Part shown: positions 14,459 through 21,696 of the stretch, piece by piece | Layout: each line of letters opens with the position of its first letter | Numbering within the stretch: position 1 is the first letter of the stretch | NCBI GenBank assembly: GCA_964519585.1 | Contig: CAZFIO010000014.1 | Location: 1 to 22,606 of the forward strand | DNA from: CAZFIO01 sp964519585 | Lineage (GTDB): Bacteria > Bacillota > Clostridia > Tissierellales > Tissierellaceae | DNA: 22,606 nt | Direction: 5' to 3' | Translations under genes and position numbers: made by a program | The notes under the pieces: model-generated | Databases searched by the model: none | Seen by the model: the letters and a program-made list of their open reading frames with translations, nothing else | Told to the model about the DNA's origin: nothing

Positions 14459-16210
14459 TTATTTCACTTTTATAAATAATATATAAGAAAAGTTTTCTAT
14501 GCTTATATTCCTAGTGTCCTTCTCTATTCTACCTGATATCTCATTGAAGATTAGTTTGATTTTAATACCTGAATCTTCAAATTCGTAGGTCATTTCTTCA
14601 ATGCTTCTTTCGTATTTTCCATTTTCTTTACTACCGAACTCATCATAAAGTGATTTCCCTATGAGTTTTAAATCTTCTTCAAAGAGTATTTCTTCTTCCC
14701 TAACTATAGATAATACCCCCTCTGGTCCTTGTTTGATGAGTAGATTTTTTATTCTTGTTCCAAGCCCTTCATCTAGATATTTCATATCTACAAAATAATC
14801 ATAGCCTGTAACTTCCAATGATTCAATTCCAACATACCTTTGATGGTTAAAGTATTCATCATAATAATAGTTTCCAGAGGATGTGTATTCAAAACCAAAT
14901 ACCTCCTTCATCTGGTTAAGATTAAAACCCTTTTTTATATACTTAACATCATCAAATGAATGAGATCCTTCAAAATACTCTAAAATATTGTTGATTTCTT
15001 TTTTAGATTCTTCATCTATATTTGAATTCTTAATAATTTGCTTGCCTTCTATCATATTGTTAGCTTCAAGTATATTTACAAATCTTTTATTTTGACTGTA
15101 TTTTGAAATGGCAAAGCTGCTTAAAGGGCCAAAAACTGAGTTTAATAATATCAAGGATAGGGTTAAGGGTATAAGAATATTTCTCTTTGTCCCTCTAATT
15201 GATATATGTATCATCATGGCCGTAACCCAAATTCCTAACGCTACTACATAGTATCTGTTTTCTGTAATTCCATAATCCCTAATCCTTATTCCTATTGAAA
15301 TAAACATCATTAGCAAGATAGGTAGGATTACTTTTGGAAAAAGGTCTTTGAATTTCTTACAAATCTTATCTTCCTCAACCACTGGTGTGATTAAAAATAT
15401 GACTCCAACACTTACAGCTGAATACCAAAGGACCAAGTGAGATACCAGACCCTTAGGCCAATCCTTTTGAATTAATATCTTTCCAAAATAAAGATATAAG
15501 ATAAAAGTATAAATGCTTATCAAGGGTATTACTATATAGGCTAATAGTATTCTTAGAGACTTTGAATATGTTTTGTCTTTAAAGTCCTCAAATGGCTTTG
15601 GCAGCTTGGACAAGAAAAATGCCACTGCAAAAATCATGGATATAATTAAAAATACATAGTAGTAGTACTTCCACTTTACATCAATATCAAAAAGCTGATC
15701 TACAGTAAAGAGAATGAAATATGTGCCCAATAAAAGGACCAAGGAATAAAGAGCGGTAAGAAATATTTGTGAAAATACATGGATTACATACTTTTCATAG
15801 TCTTCTTTTAGCCTAATTCTAGATACATAGAAGAAGGATATTATTAAAAACATCAACATTCCTGTGTACCTTACTATGGAGACATAATTAAGATCTAGCA
15901 ATAAAAAGTAATAGTAAAAAAACAAAAACAAAAGCCCTAGCCCATAAAAAATAGTGGCCTTAAGCCTATCTTTTTTTAAGAATCTTTCAATAATTAAGCC
16001 GATTACCAAGGACAAGGGTATCCCCATAGCAAGAATCATAGAAATTCTGTTTAATTTTTCCATGAGGTTAGAGCTGAAACTTGCATCCATTTCATTCATA
16101 TATATTCTTACTACTACAAATAAAACTGCCAGAGTCAAACTTATAGGAAACCTCTTGCCAGCTTCATCAATCCCTTTAAATTTATCGAAAATCTTCTTCA
16201 CTATTTTCAT
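14459..16210 (-). CDS. DUF4153 domain polytopic membrane protein
   Basis: A 583-aa protein. About the first 375 residues contain roughly ten hydrophobic segments, including the paired helices and PVVEED loop seen in DUF4153 proteins; the last 200 residues are soluble and charged, with many Tyr, Glu and Lys. DUF4153 has no known function. The gene is a single unit: a terminator lies after it, and it follows the terminator of the Crp/Fnr gene by about 75 bases. The AT-rich gap 16211-16286 should hold its promoter, but no single hexamer pair stands out. Confidence 0.82.
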   Translation of the reverse strand: MKIVKKIFDKFKGIDEAGKRFPISLTLAVLFVVVRIYMNEMDASFSSNLMEKLNRISMILAMGIPLSLVIGLIIERFLKKDRLKATIFYGLGLLFLFFYYYFLLLDLNYVSIVRYTGMLMFLIISFFYVSRIRLKEDYEKYVIHVFSQIFLTALYSLVLLLGTYFILFTVDQLFDIDVKWKYYYYVFLIISMIFAVAFFLSKLPKPFEDFKDKTYSKSLRILLAYIVIPLISIYTFILYLYFGKILIQKDWPKGLVSHLVLWYSAVSVGVIFLITPVVEEDKICKKFKDLFPKVILPILLMMFISIGIRIRDYGITENRYYVVALGIWVTAMMIHISIRGTKRNILIPLTLSLILLNSVFGPLSSFAISKYSQNKRFVNILEANNMIEGKQIIKNSNIDEESKKEINNILEYFEGSHSFDDVKYIKKGFNLNQMKEVFGFEYTSSGNYYYDEYFNHQRYVGIESLEVTGYDYFVDMKYLDEGLGTRIKNLLIKQGPEGVLSIVREEEILFEEDLKLIGKSLYDEFGSKENGKYERSIEEMTYEFEDSGIKIKLIFNEISGRIEKDTRNISIENFSYILFIKVK

Positions 16211-16286
16211 TTTCCTTCCCCCAAGTTTGTATTCTAATCTATTATATAATACCCTAATTCTCTATTTTATAAATTACATTATTATT

Positions 16287-16322
16287 ACAAAAGAACTACC
16301 ATAGTCTTCCTACAGTAGTTCT
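16287..16322 (-). terminator. Probable terminator of the pfl operon
   Basis: On the minus strand AGAACTAC (16322-16315) pairs with GTAGTTCT (16299-16292) around a 15-base loop, then TTTTG. The first arm overlaps the last codons and stop of the Crp/Fnr gene. The loop is long, so strength is moderate. Confidence 0.6.
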
Positions 16323-17026
16323 TCTAGTTTATCTTTGTCTAATATTACTATTTTTTTGTTTCCTTTAAGATCTATATAGCCTAGGTCTTTCAGGACCCCA
16401 AGCCTCCTAGTCATAGTTTCCCTAGAAATACCTGCATAGCTTCCCATTTCCTCTCTGGTAATTGAAAGGTTCAGTTCTATCCCTGCTTCAGTCTCTGTGC
16501 CAAAGTCGTCTATTAGGTTTAACAAAAGCCCTGCAACCTTTGCATCTGCATTCCCAGATGATAGCCTAGTAACTAATTCTTCTGCCCATCTAACTCTTTC
16601 ATAGGCTTTTTCTAGAATCTTTAGAGTAATTGTAGGGTTTTTTATTATTATTTCATCAAAGTCTGTTTTTCTTAAGGTGATTATGGTGGTGTCTTCCAAG
16701 GCTACTGCATTGTACTTATATTCATCTTCTTTTAAAAGGTTAAAGGCTCCAACAAAATCTCCCTCTGAATAAATATAGAGTATTTGCTCCCTTCCATCAG
16801 AAAGGTAGTTATATATTTTCATTCTTCCGAAACAGACTATATATAGCTTATCTGCCTTATCTCCTGTCCTAAATATATAGTCACCTTTTTTGTAGTCTTT
16901 GTTAATAAGGCCCTGATAGATCTTATCCATTTCATCTTCATTTAGGCTGGATAATAGGGGGACACTTTTAATACAGGAATTCCCTTCACAATCTGTACAG
17001 TTTTTACTACATTTAAATTTAGTCAT
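16310..17026 (-). CDS. Crp/Fnr-family transcription regulator with N-terminal cysteine cluster
   Basis: The 238-aa protein has an N-terminal cluster C6-x3-C10-x2-C13-x4-C18, a cyclic-nucleotide-type beta-barrel (about 25-145, YIFRTGDKADKLYIVCFGRMKIY), a dimer helix, and a winged helix (about 165-235, ITREEMGSYAGISRETMTRRL). The cysteines suggest an oxygen-sensitive iron-sulfur cluster as in Fnr. The recognition helix S-R-E-T-x-x-R equals the Crp form, which reads TGTGA half-sites, not the E. coli Fnr form. Start at ATG 17026 (AGGTGAT 7 bases ahead); a GTG at 17038 overlaps that ribosome site. It is third in the pflB-pflA operon, 41 bases after pflA, and probably controls it and itself through the site at 20166. 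Confidence 0.9.
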   Translation of the reverse strand: MTKFKCSKNCTDCEGNSCIKSVPLLSSLNEDEMDKIYQGLINKDYKKGDYIFRTGDKADKLYIVCFGRMKIYNYLSDGREQILYIYSEGDFVGAFNLLKEDEYKYNAVALEDTTIITLRKTDFDEIIIKNPTITLKILEKAYERVRWAEELVTRLSSGNADAKVAGLLLNLIDDFGTETEAGIELNLSITREEMGSYAGISRETMTRRLGVLKDLGYIDLKGNKKIVILDKDKLEELL

Positions 17027-17067
17027 TTTATAAATCACCTATATATAGTTTTAGACATATGGTGGAT

Positions 17068-17829
17068 TTATATGATACTTTTTTGCCTTGATGGTACTTT
17101 TCTTTCATCTTCTAGCATATTTGTCAGCATATTTTCATATTCTTTAGCTTTTTGCTTATCCATTTCTGGAACATCCTTTAGCTTATAATCCATATTTAGG
17201 CTTTCATATTTTTCTAAGGCCATAGTATGGTAGGGTAGTATTTCAAACCTGTCTATTTTATCAGCTAAATGGGCAACTTGACTAAATAAGTTTCCTATGC
17301 TTTCATCATTATCCGTAATACCTGGAACCATCACATGTCTTAACCATATTATACCACGGAAGTCATCCAATAGGGATAAAAATCTATAAAAACCATTCAT
17401 GCTTTTTCCTGTAACTTCTTTATAGCCCTGGTTGTTAAAATGTTTTATATCTAAAATCACTATATCTACTTCTTCTAGGATTTTCTTAAGATACTTTTTG
17501 TCACCATATCCTGTTGTGTCTATAGCTGTTGTTATTCCTTCTGCCTTTAGTTTTTTTATCGTTTCTAGTATAAATTCTCCTTGCAAGAGGGGCTCTCCAC
17601 CGGAGAAGGTAACACCTCCACCGGTGTTTTTGTAATATGGTTTGTATTTTTTTGCTATTTCTACAACTTCATCTGAACTTATAGATCTTCTGGAGAACAT
17701 GGTTTGACTATCTGGATTGTGACAATAGGTGCATCTTAGGGGGCAACCTTGTAAAAAAAATACAGTTCTTATTCCAGGCCCATCTACCAAGCCCATTGTT
17801 TCTATTGAATGAAGTCTAGCCTCTACCAT
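17068..17829 (-). CDS. pflA: Pyruvate formate-lyase activating enzyme (radical SAM)
   Basis: Uses S-adenosylmethionine and a 4Fe-4S cluster to place the glycyl radical on PflB. With the ATG at 17829 the protein is 253 aa and the cluster cysteines of GCPLRCTYCHNPD fall at C29, C33 and C36, the same positions as in E. coli PflA. GIRTVFFLQG, GGGVTFSGGEPLLQ and DTTGYG are also typical. The GTG at 17856 would overlap pflB but lacks a ribosome site, whereas GGGTGAG stands 4 bases before the ATG. It begins 19 bases after pflB ends and is surely co-transcribed. Confidence 0.96.
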   Translation of the reverse strand: MVEARLHSIETMGLVDGPGIRTVFFLQGCPLRCTYCHNPDSQTMFSRRSISSDEVVEIAKKYKPYYKNTGGGVTFSGGEPLLQGEFILETIKKLKAEGITTAIDTTGYGDKKYLKKILEEVDIVILDIKHFNNQGYKEVTGKSMNGFYRFLSLLDDFRGIIWLRHVMVPGITDNDESIGNLFSQVAHLADKIDRFEILPYHTMALEKYESLNMDYKLKDVPEMDKQKAKEYENMLTNMLEDERKVPSRQKSII

Positions 17830-17848
17830 TTTACTCACCCTTTCTATA

Positions 17849-20092
17849 TTAAACACTTTCGTGGAATGTTCTTCTAATTACCTCTTCCTGTTGTTCTCTT
17901 GTTAATCTGTTGAAATGAACTGCATATCCAGATACTCTTATAGTTAAGGTAGGATACTCCGCTGGGTTTTCCATAGCATCTATTAGAAGAGCCCTGTTTA
18001 GAACATTTACATTTAAGTGAAATGCTCCCTGTCCAAAATATCCATCCATAATGCCTACTAGATTTCTCACCCTATCTTGGAAGTTGCTACCTAGAGTATT
18101 TGGTGTTATTGAAAATGTATTGGATATACCGTCTTGACATACATCTTTAAATGGAATTTTTGCTACTGTATTAAGTGATGCTAGGGCTCCATTTTCTTCC
18201 CTACCATGCATGGGGTTTGCACCAGGTGCAAAGGCTTCACCTTTTTTCCTGCCATCAGGTGTTGCTCCTGTTTTCTTTCCATATACTACATTAGATGTGA
18301 TTGTAAGGACTGATAGTGTATGCTCCGATTCTCTGTAGGTAGGTGTCTTTTTAAGCTCATCTGAAAATTGTTTTACCAATTCCACAGAGATTTCATCTAC
18401 CCTATCATCATCATTTCCATACTTAGGAAAATCCCCTTGGATTTCAAAATCTATAGTGATACCATTTTCATCTCTTATAGGCCTAACTTCAGCATATTTT
18501 ATGGCTGAGAATGCATCTGCTACTATGGAAAGACCTGCCATTCCAAAGGCCATATACCTGTGGACCTTTGCATCATGTAGGGCCATTTGACCTTTTTCAT
18601 AAGCATATTTGTCATGCATAAAATGGATTGTGTTCATGGTATTTACATATAGCTTAGAAAGTTTTTCTAAAACCTTGCTATAGTTTTTAAGAACCTTTTC
18701 ATAATCTAATACTTCATCATCTATCCTATCTATACCTTCCATTACTAGGATGGGTTTTCCGTCTTTATCCTTTTTAAGTTCATCTGCTCCACCATTTAAG
18801 GCATATAGTAAGGCTTTTGCAAGGTTTGCTCTAGCACCAAAGTACTGCATTTCCTTACCAACCCTCATGGCAGATACACAGCAGGCTATGGCATAGTCAT
18901 CACCGTATATGGGTCTCATAATGTCATCATTCTCATACTGGATTGATCCCGTTTCAATTGACATTTTCCCACAGTACTCCTTAAAGCCCCTTGGTAAATC
19001 TTCTGACCATAATACAGTCATATTTGGTTCTGGGGCTGGGCTTAAGGTTGTAAGTGTATGAAGGAACCTAAAGGCTGTTTTTGTAACCAATGTCCTGCCA
19101 TCTTCACCCATACCACCGATTGATTCTGTAATCCAGTTTGGATCACCTGCAAAAAGTTCATTGTAGTCTGGTGTTCTTAAGTGTCTTGCCATCCTAAGCT
19201 TTATTACAAACTGGTCTATCAATTCTTGAGCCTGGTCTTCTGTAAGTCTTCCTTCTTTTATATCCTTTTCTATATATATATCTATAAAGCTTGTATTTCT
19301 TCCTAAGCTCATTGCAGCACCATTGTTTTCCTTAATGGCTGCTAGGTAACCAAAGTATAAGAATTGGATTGCCTCTTGTGCGTTCTTTGCTGGTTGTGAA
19401 ATATCAATATTATAAGTTGCAGCCATGTCTTTAATTTCATCTAAAGCTCTTATTTGTTCTGATAGTTCTTCTCTCAGCCTTATGATTTCTTCTGTAGTGT
19501 CTCCGCTTATGTTTTCCTTTTCATTGATTTTTTCTGCCTTAAGGAATTCTATACCGTATAGGGCTATTCTCCTGTAGTCACCAATTATTCTTCCCCTACC
19601 GTAGGAATCTGGTAAGCCAGTAAGTAGACCTGCACTCCTTGCTGCCCTCATTTCCTTTGTATAGGCATCAAAAACACCTTGGTTGTGGGTTTTTCTATAC
19701 TTGTTGAATTCAGCTTCTACTGTTTCATCCATTTTGTGTCCATAGGCATTTAGTGAGTTGCTTACCATCCTATATCCGCCATAAGGATTTACTATCCTTT
19801 TTAGAGGTTCATCTGATTGGTAGCCAACTATCAATTCATTTTGCTTATCTAGGTAGCCTGGTTCATAATTATTTATTCCAGAAAACCTAGTGGTATCTAT
19901 ATTAACCTTGCCAGTCAAAATCTCCTCTTTTATTAATTCTTCTGCTTTGTCCCATAAGTTTTTAGTTCTTTCTGTCTTGTCTTCTAAAAAACTGCTATCC
20001 CCTTCATAGGGTAGATAATTCTTTTGTATAAAGTCTCTAACATCTACTGTTTCCATCCATAAACCTTTTGTGAAATTCGCCCATTGTTTCAT
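17849..20092 (-). CDS. pflB: Formate C-acetyltransferase (pyruvate formate-lyase)
   Basis: Converts pyruvate and CoA to acetyl-CoA and formate under anaerobic conditions. The 747-aa chain begins WANFTKGLWMETVDVRDFIQ as PflB proteins do, has the catalytic cysteine pair ACCVSAM (C404, C405), and ends with RVSGYAV, whose G722 carries the radical, 26 residues from the end as in E. coli. Regions GRGRIIGDYRR and PDGRKKGEAFAPGANPMHGR are conserved, which marks true PFL and not a glycerol dehydratase or choline lyase homologue. The start has AGGAGAT 8-9 bases upstream. It is first in the pflB-pflA-regulator operon, behind the palindrome at 20166-20181. The exposed glycyl radical is destroyed by oxygen. 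Confidence 0.97.
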   Translation of the reverse strand: MKQWANFTKGLWMETVDVRDFIQKNYLPYEGDSSFLEDKTERTKNLWDKAEELIKEEILTGKVNIDTTRFSGINNYEPGYLDKQNELIVGYQSDEPLKRIVNPYGGYRMVSNSLNAYGHKMDETVEAEFNKYRKTHNQGVFDAYTKEMRAARSAGLLTGLPDSYGRGRIIGDYRRIALYGIEFLKAEKINEKENISGDTTEEIIRLREELSEQIRALDEIKDMAATYNIDISQPAKNAQEAIQFLYFGYLAAIKENNGAAMSLGRNTSFIDIYIEKDIKEGRLTEDQAQELIDQFVIKLRMARHLRTPDYNELFAGDPNWITESIGGMGEDGRTLVTKTAFRFLHTLTTLSPAPEPNMTVLWSEDLPRGFKEYCGKMSIETGSIQYENDDIMRPIYGDDYAIACCVSAMRVGKEMQYFGARANLAKALLYALNGGADELKKDKDGKPILVMEGIDRIDDEVLDYEKVLKNYSKVLEKLSKLYVNTMNTIHFMHDKYAYEKGQMALHDAKVHRYMAFGMAGLSIVADAFSAIKYAEVRPIRDENGITIDFEIQGDFPKYGNDDDRVDEISVELVKQFSDELKKTPTYRESEHTLSVLTITSNVVYGKKTGATPDGRKKGEAFAPGANPMHGREENGALASLNTVAKIPFKDVCQDGISNTFSITPNTLGSNFQDRVRNLVGIMDGYFGQGAFHLNVNVLNRALLIDAMENPAEYPTLTIRVSGYAVHFNRLTREQQEEVIRRTFHESV

Positions 20093-20138
20093 AAGCTCAT
20101 CTCCTATCTATATAAATTTTACTTGCTATCTTGATTAC

Positions 20139-20167
20139 ATTATACGAACAGCTGGATTTTTATGCAG
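20139..20167 (-). promoter_or_regulatory. Predicted pflB promoter with weak -35
   Basis: The minus strand has a perfect TATAAT (20144-20139); 17 bases upstream the -35 position reads CTGCAT (20167-20162), a poor match. Transcription would start near 20132, giving a leader of about 40 bases. A good -10 with a poor -35 is typical of activator-dependent promoters. Confidence 0.68.
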
Positions 20168-20181
20168 TGATAGGGGTCACA
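20166..20181. promoter_or_regulatory. Crp/Fnr-type operator upstream of pflB
   Basis: AGTGA-TAGGGG-TCACA is a palindrome with perfect GTGA/TCAC arms and a 6-base centre, the form of Crp sites and of the Bacillus Fnr box (TGTGA-N6-TCACA). Its centre (20173.5) lies about 41.5 bases upstream of the predicted transcription start, the standard place for a class II activator overlapping the -35. The likely binder is the operon's own regulator (16310-17026). Confidence 0.68.
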
Positions 20182-20192
20182 ATTTTGCAAAT

Positions 20193-20229
20193 TAAAAAAG
20201 AAAATCCTTTGTTTTTAGGATTTTCTTTC
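20193..20229 (-). terminator. Rho-independent terminator after the RelA/SpoT-domain gene
   Basis: On the minus strand AAAGAAAATCC (20228-20218) pairs with GGATTTTCTTT (20207-20197) around a 10-base loop, followed by more T. It lies between the RelA/SpoT gene's stop and the pflB operator and isolates the two units. Confidence 0.82.
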
Positions 20230-20244
20230 ACTTTAGACTATTTC

Positions 20245-21591
20245 TTAATAATTGTTATTTAGAATTTTATCTATTATCTCATCTTTCTTAGCCAACCATT
20301 CATCAAAGCTATGGATGTCTTTAAACAATTGGTTTATACATATGATTATTTTGTTAATATTACAAGTGTTTATAAAATCTATATCTATTTCTTTATTAAA
20401 ATTATTAGCAACACAGTCCATTATACTAAGGGCCATTTCTTCTTTTTCATCCTTGCTGATTTTCTTATCCTCCAACCCCTTCATGATACCCTGATAAAAT
20501 AGTTGCCTTAGGTATACTAGAAAACCTTCAAAGTCGTCTGAATTGCTACCAGTTTCTACTTCAAATATAATTTTAAAGAATAGGTTCCATCTAAAGTCTT
20601 TATTTATAATATCCAGTATTTTATTCCCAATTTTTCTTGTAAATTCATCATGGTAGGATATATCTCTTTCAAAATCTATATACTTATTAAAAGAAATTTC
20701 CTTATGGGCTAACTCATTTAACCTGTTTAAAATCCTCAAGAAGTTTTCACTGTAGTTTAAATCATCCCCATTTTTGTCCTTCATAAATATATAGTCTACT
20801 ATAACATCTGTTGACTTTTTAAAATCCACTACAAATCCTATTTCCTGCCTGACCTTGGTCATATAAATATCATGGATTATTTTTGATAAGAGAGATTTCA
20901 GTTGGGTCTCTTTATTTACAGTCTTGCTTGCGTCCATTCCATTTACATGGTTAAATACCACCATAAGCTGTCTATCAATCATTGCAAGGTTATCTTTGAT
21001 GGAGGACATAATATCCCTAAAAAAATCTTCTGTTAGCATATAATTAAAGTTCTTATAAAGTATCCTATGGTCTATTTCTCCCCAAAATACATTTACTAGG
21101 GATTTTATCTGTAACTCAAAATTTACCTCAACTTCATCTTTTATATATTTTCCGTCAATTTTGTAAATCTCAAATCCATTTTTTTGGATCTGTGGTTGTT
21201 TTTCATCTAAATTAAGCATGATGCTTGAGTTAAGTGGATTTGAATAATATCCATTCTTCTCCTTTGTTGCAAACAACTTCTCCATATCCCTATAAATCTT
21301 AACCTCATCCTCAATAAACCTACATTCAATCCTAAATCCAATTAAATCAGAAAGATTTTTTACCAAGTTTTCTGGAGTTTCATATTTTAAATAAAAATTA
21401 TACCTAAGTATTTTTTCCCTTAAACTTTCGGGAGACTTGATCCTATAGTTTACATTTAGGAAGTGGTCTTTAATAAAAAAGCTATCATTAAAAAACTTTT
21501 CCAATTCCTCAGCTACCCTTTTTAATTCTTCTGAGTTTTCTTCTATAAGTAGCAAAGTCTCATCAATAAAATCAAATAATTCTAATTTCAT
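20245..21591 (-). CDS. Divergent RelA/SpoT synthetase-domain protein
   Basis: The 448-aa protein carries a RelA/SpoT-type nucleotidyltransferase domain in about residues 35-190: RIKSPESLREK (R50, K52), SDLIGFRIECRF (D82), EKNGYYSNPL (112-120), FELQIKS (E159) and VFWGEIDHRILYKN (W170, H175, K180). These match alarmone ((p)ppGpp) synthetase motifs, including both acidic metal ligands, but the usual NGYxSxH reads NGYYSNP without the histidine, and EIQIRT is ELQIKS. The last 250 residues are charged and probably helical, with no TGS or ACT domain and no HD hydrolase. It is longer than small alarmone synthetases (about 210-260 aa). Activity as a ppGpp synthetase is possible but not certain. AAGGGGG precedes the ATG; TATAAT at 21625-21620 may be its -10. 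Confidence 0.75.
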   Translation of the reverse strand: MKLELFDFIDETLLLIEENSEELKRVAEELEKFFNDSFFIKDHFLNVNYRIKSPESLREKILRYNFYLKYETPENLVKNLSDLIGFRIECRFIEDEVKIYRDMEKLFATKEKNGYYSNPLNSSIMLNLDEKQPQIQKNGFEIYKIDGKYIKDEVEVNFELQIKSLVNVFWGEIDHRILYKNFNYMLTEDFFRDIMSSIKDNLAMIDRQLMVVFNHVNGMDASKTVNKETQLKSLLSKIIHDIYMTKVRQEIGFVVDFKKSTDVIVDYIFMKDKNGDDLNYSENFLRILNRLNELAHKEISFNKYIDFERDISYHDEFTRKIGNKILDIINKDFRWNLFFKIIFEVETGSNSDDFEGFLVYLRQLFYQGIMKGLEDKKISKDEKEEMALSIMDCVANNFNKEIDIDFINTCNINKIIICINQLFKDIHSFDEWLAKKDEIIDKILNNNY

Positions 21592-21668
21592 AATTTGCCC
21601 CCTTAAATCCTATGCTTCTATTATATCATATATATTTGAATTAAAGGCTGAAAACAAAAATTGTAGAA

Positions 21669-21692
21669 GAAAAGATCCCCTAATGGGGACCT
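21669..21692 (-). terminator. Rho-independent terminator after the NqrF-like gene
   Basis: On the minus strand AGGTCCCC (21692-21685) pairs with GGGGATCT (21680-21673), with one G-T pair and a 4-base ATTA loop, followed by TTTTCTTC. It starts 5 bases after the stop codon. Confidence 0.87.
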
Positions 21693-21696
21693 ATTT

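Noticed and set aside
15954..16304. Plus-strand frame of 116 codons opposite the start of the DUF4153 gene
   Set aside because: It is antisense to membrane helices, which often produce hydrophobic shadow frames; no ribosome site is present.
20131..20144. TTGAT half-site resembling the E. coli Fnr motif near pflB
   Set aside because: The second half (ATCAA) is missing, it overlaps the -10 region, and the regulator's recognition helix is of Crp type, which fits the GTGA-N6-TCAC site instead.
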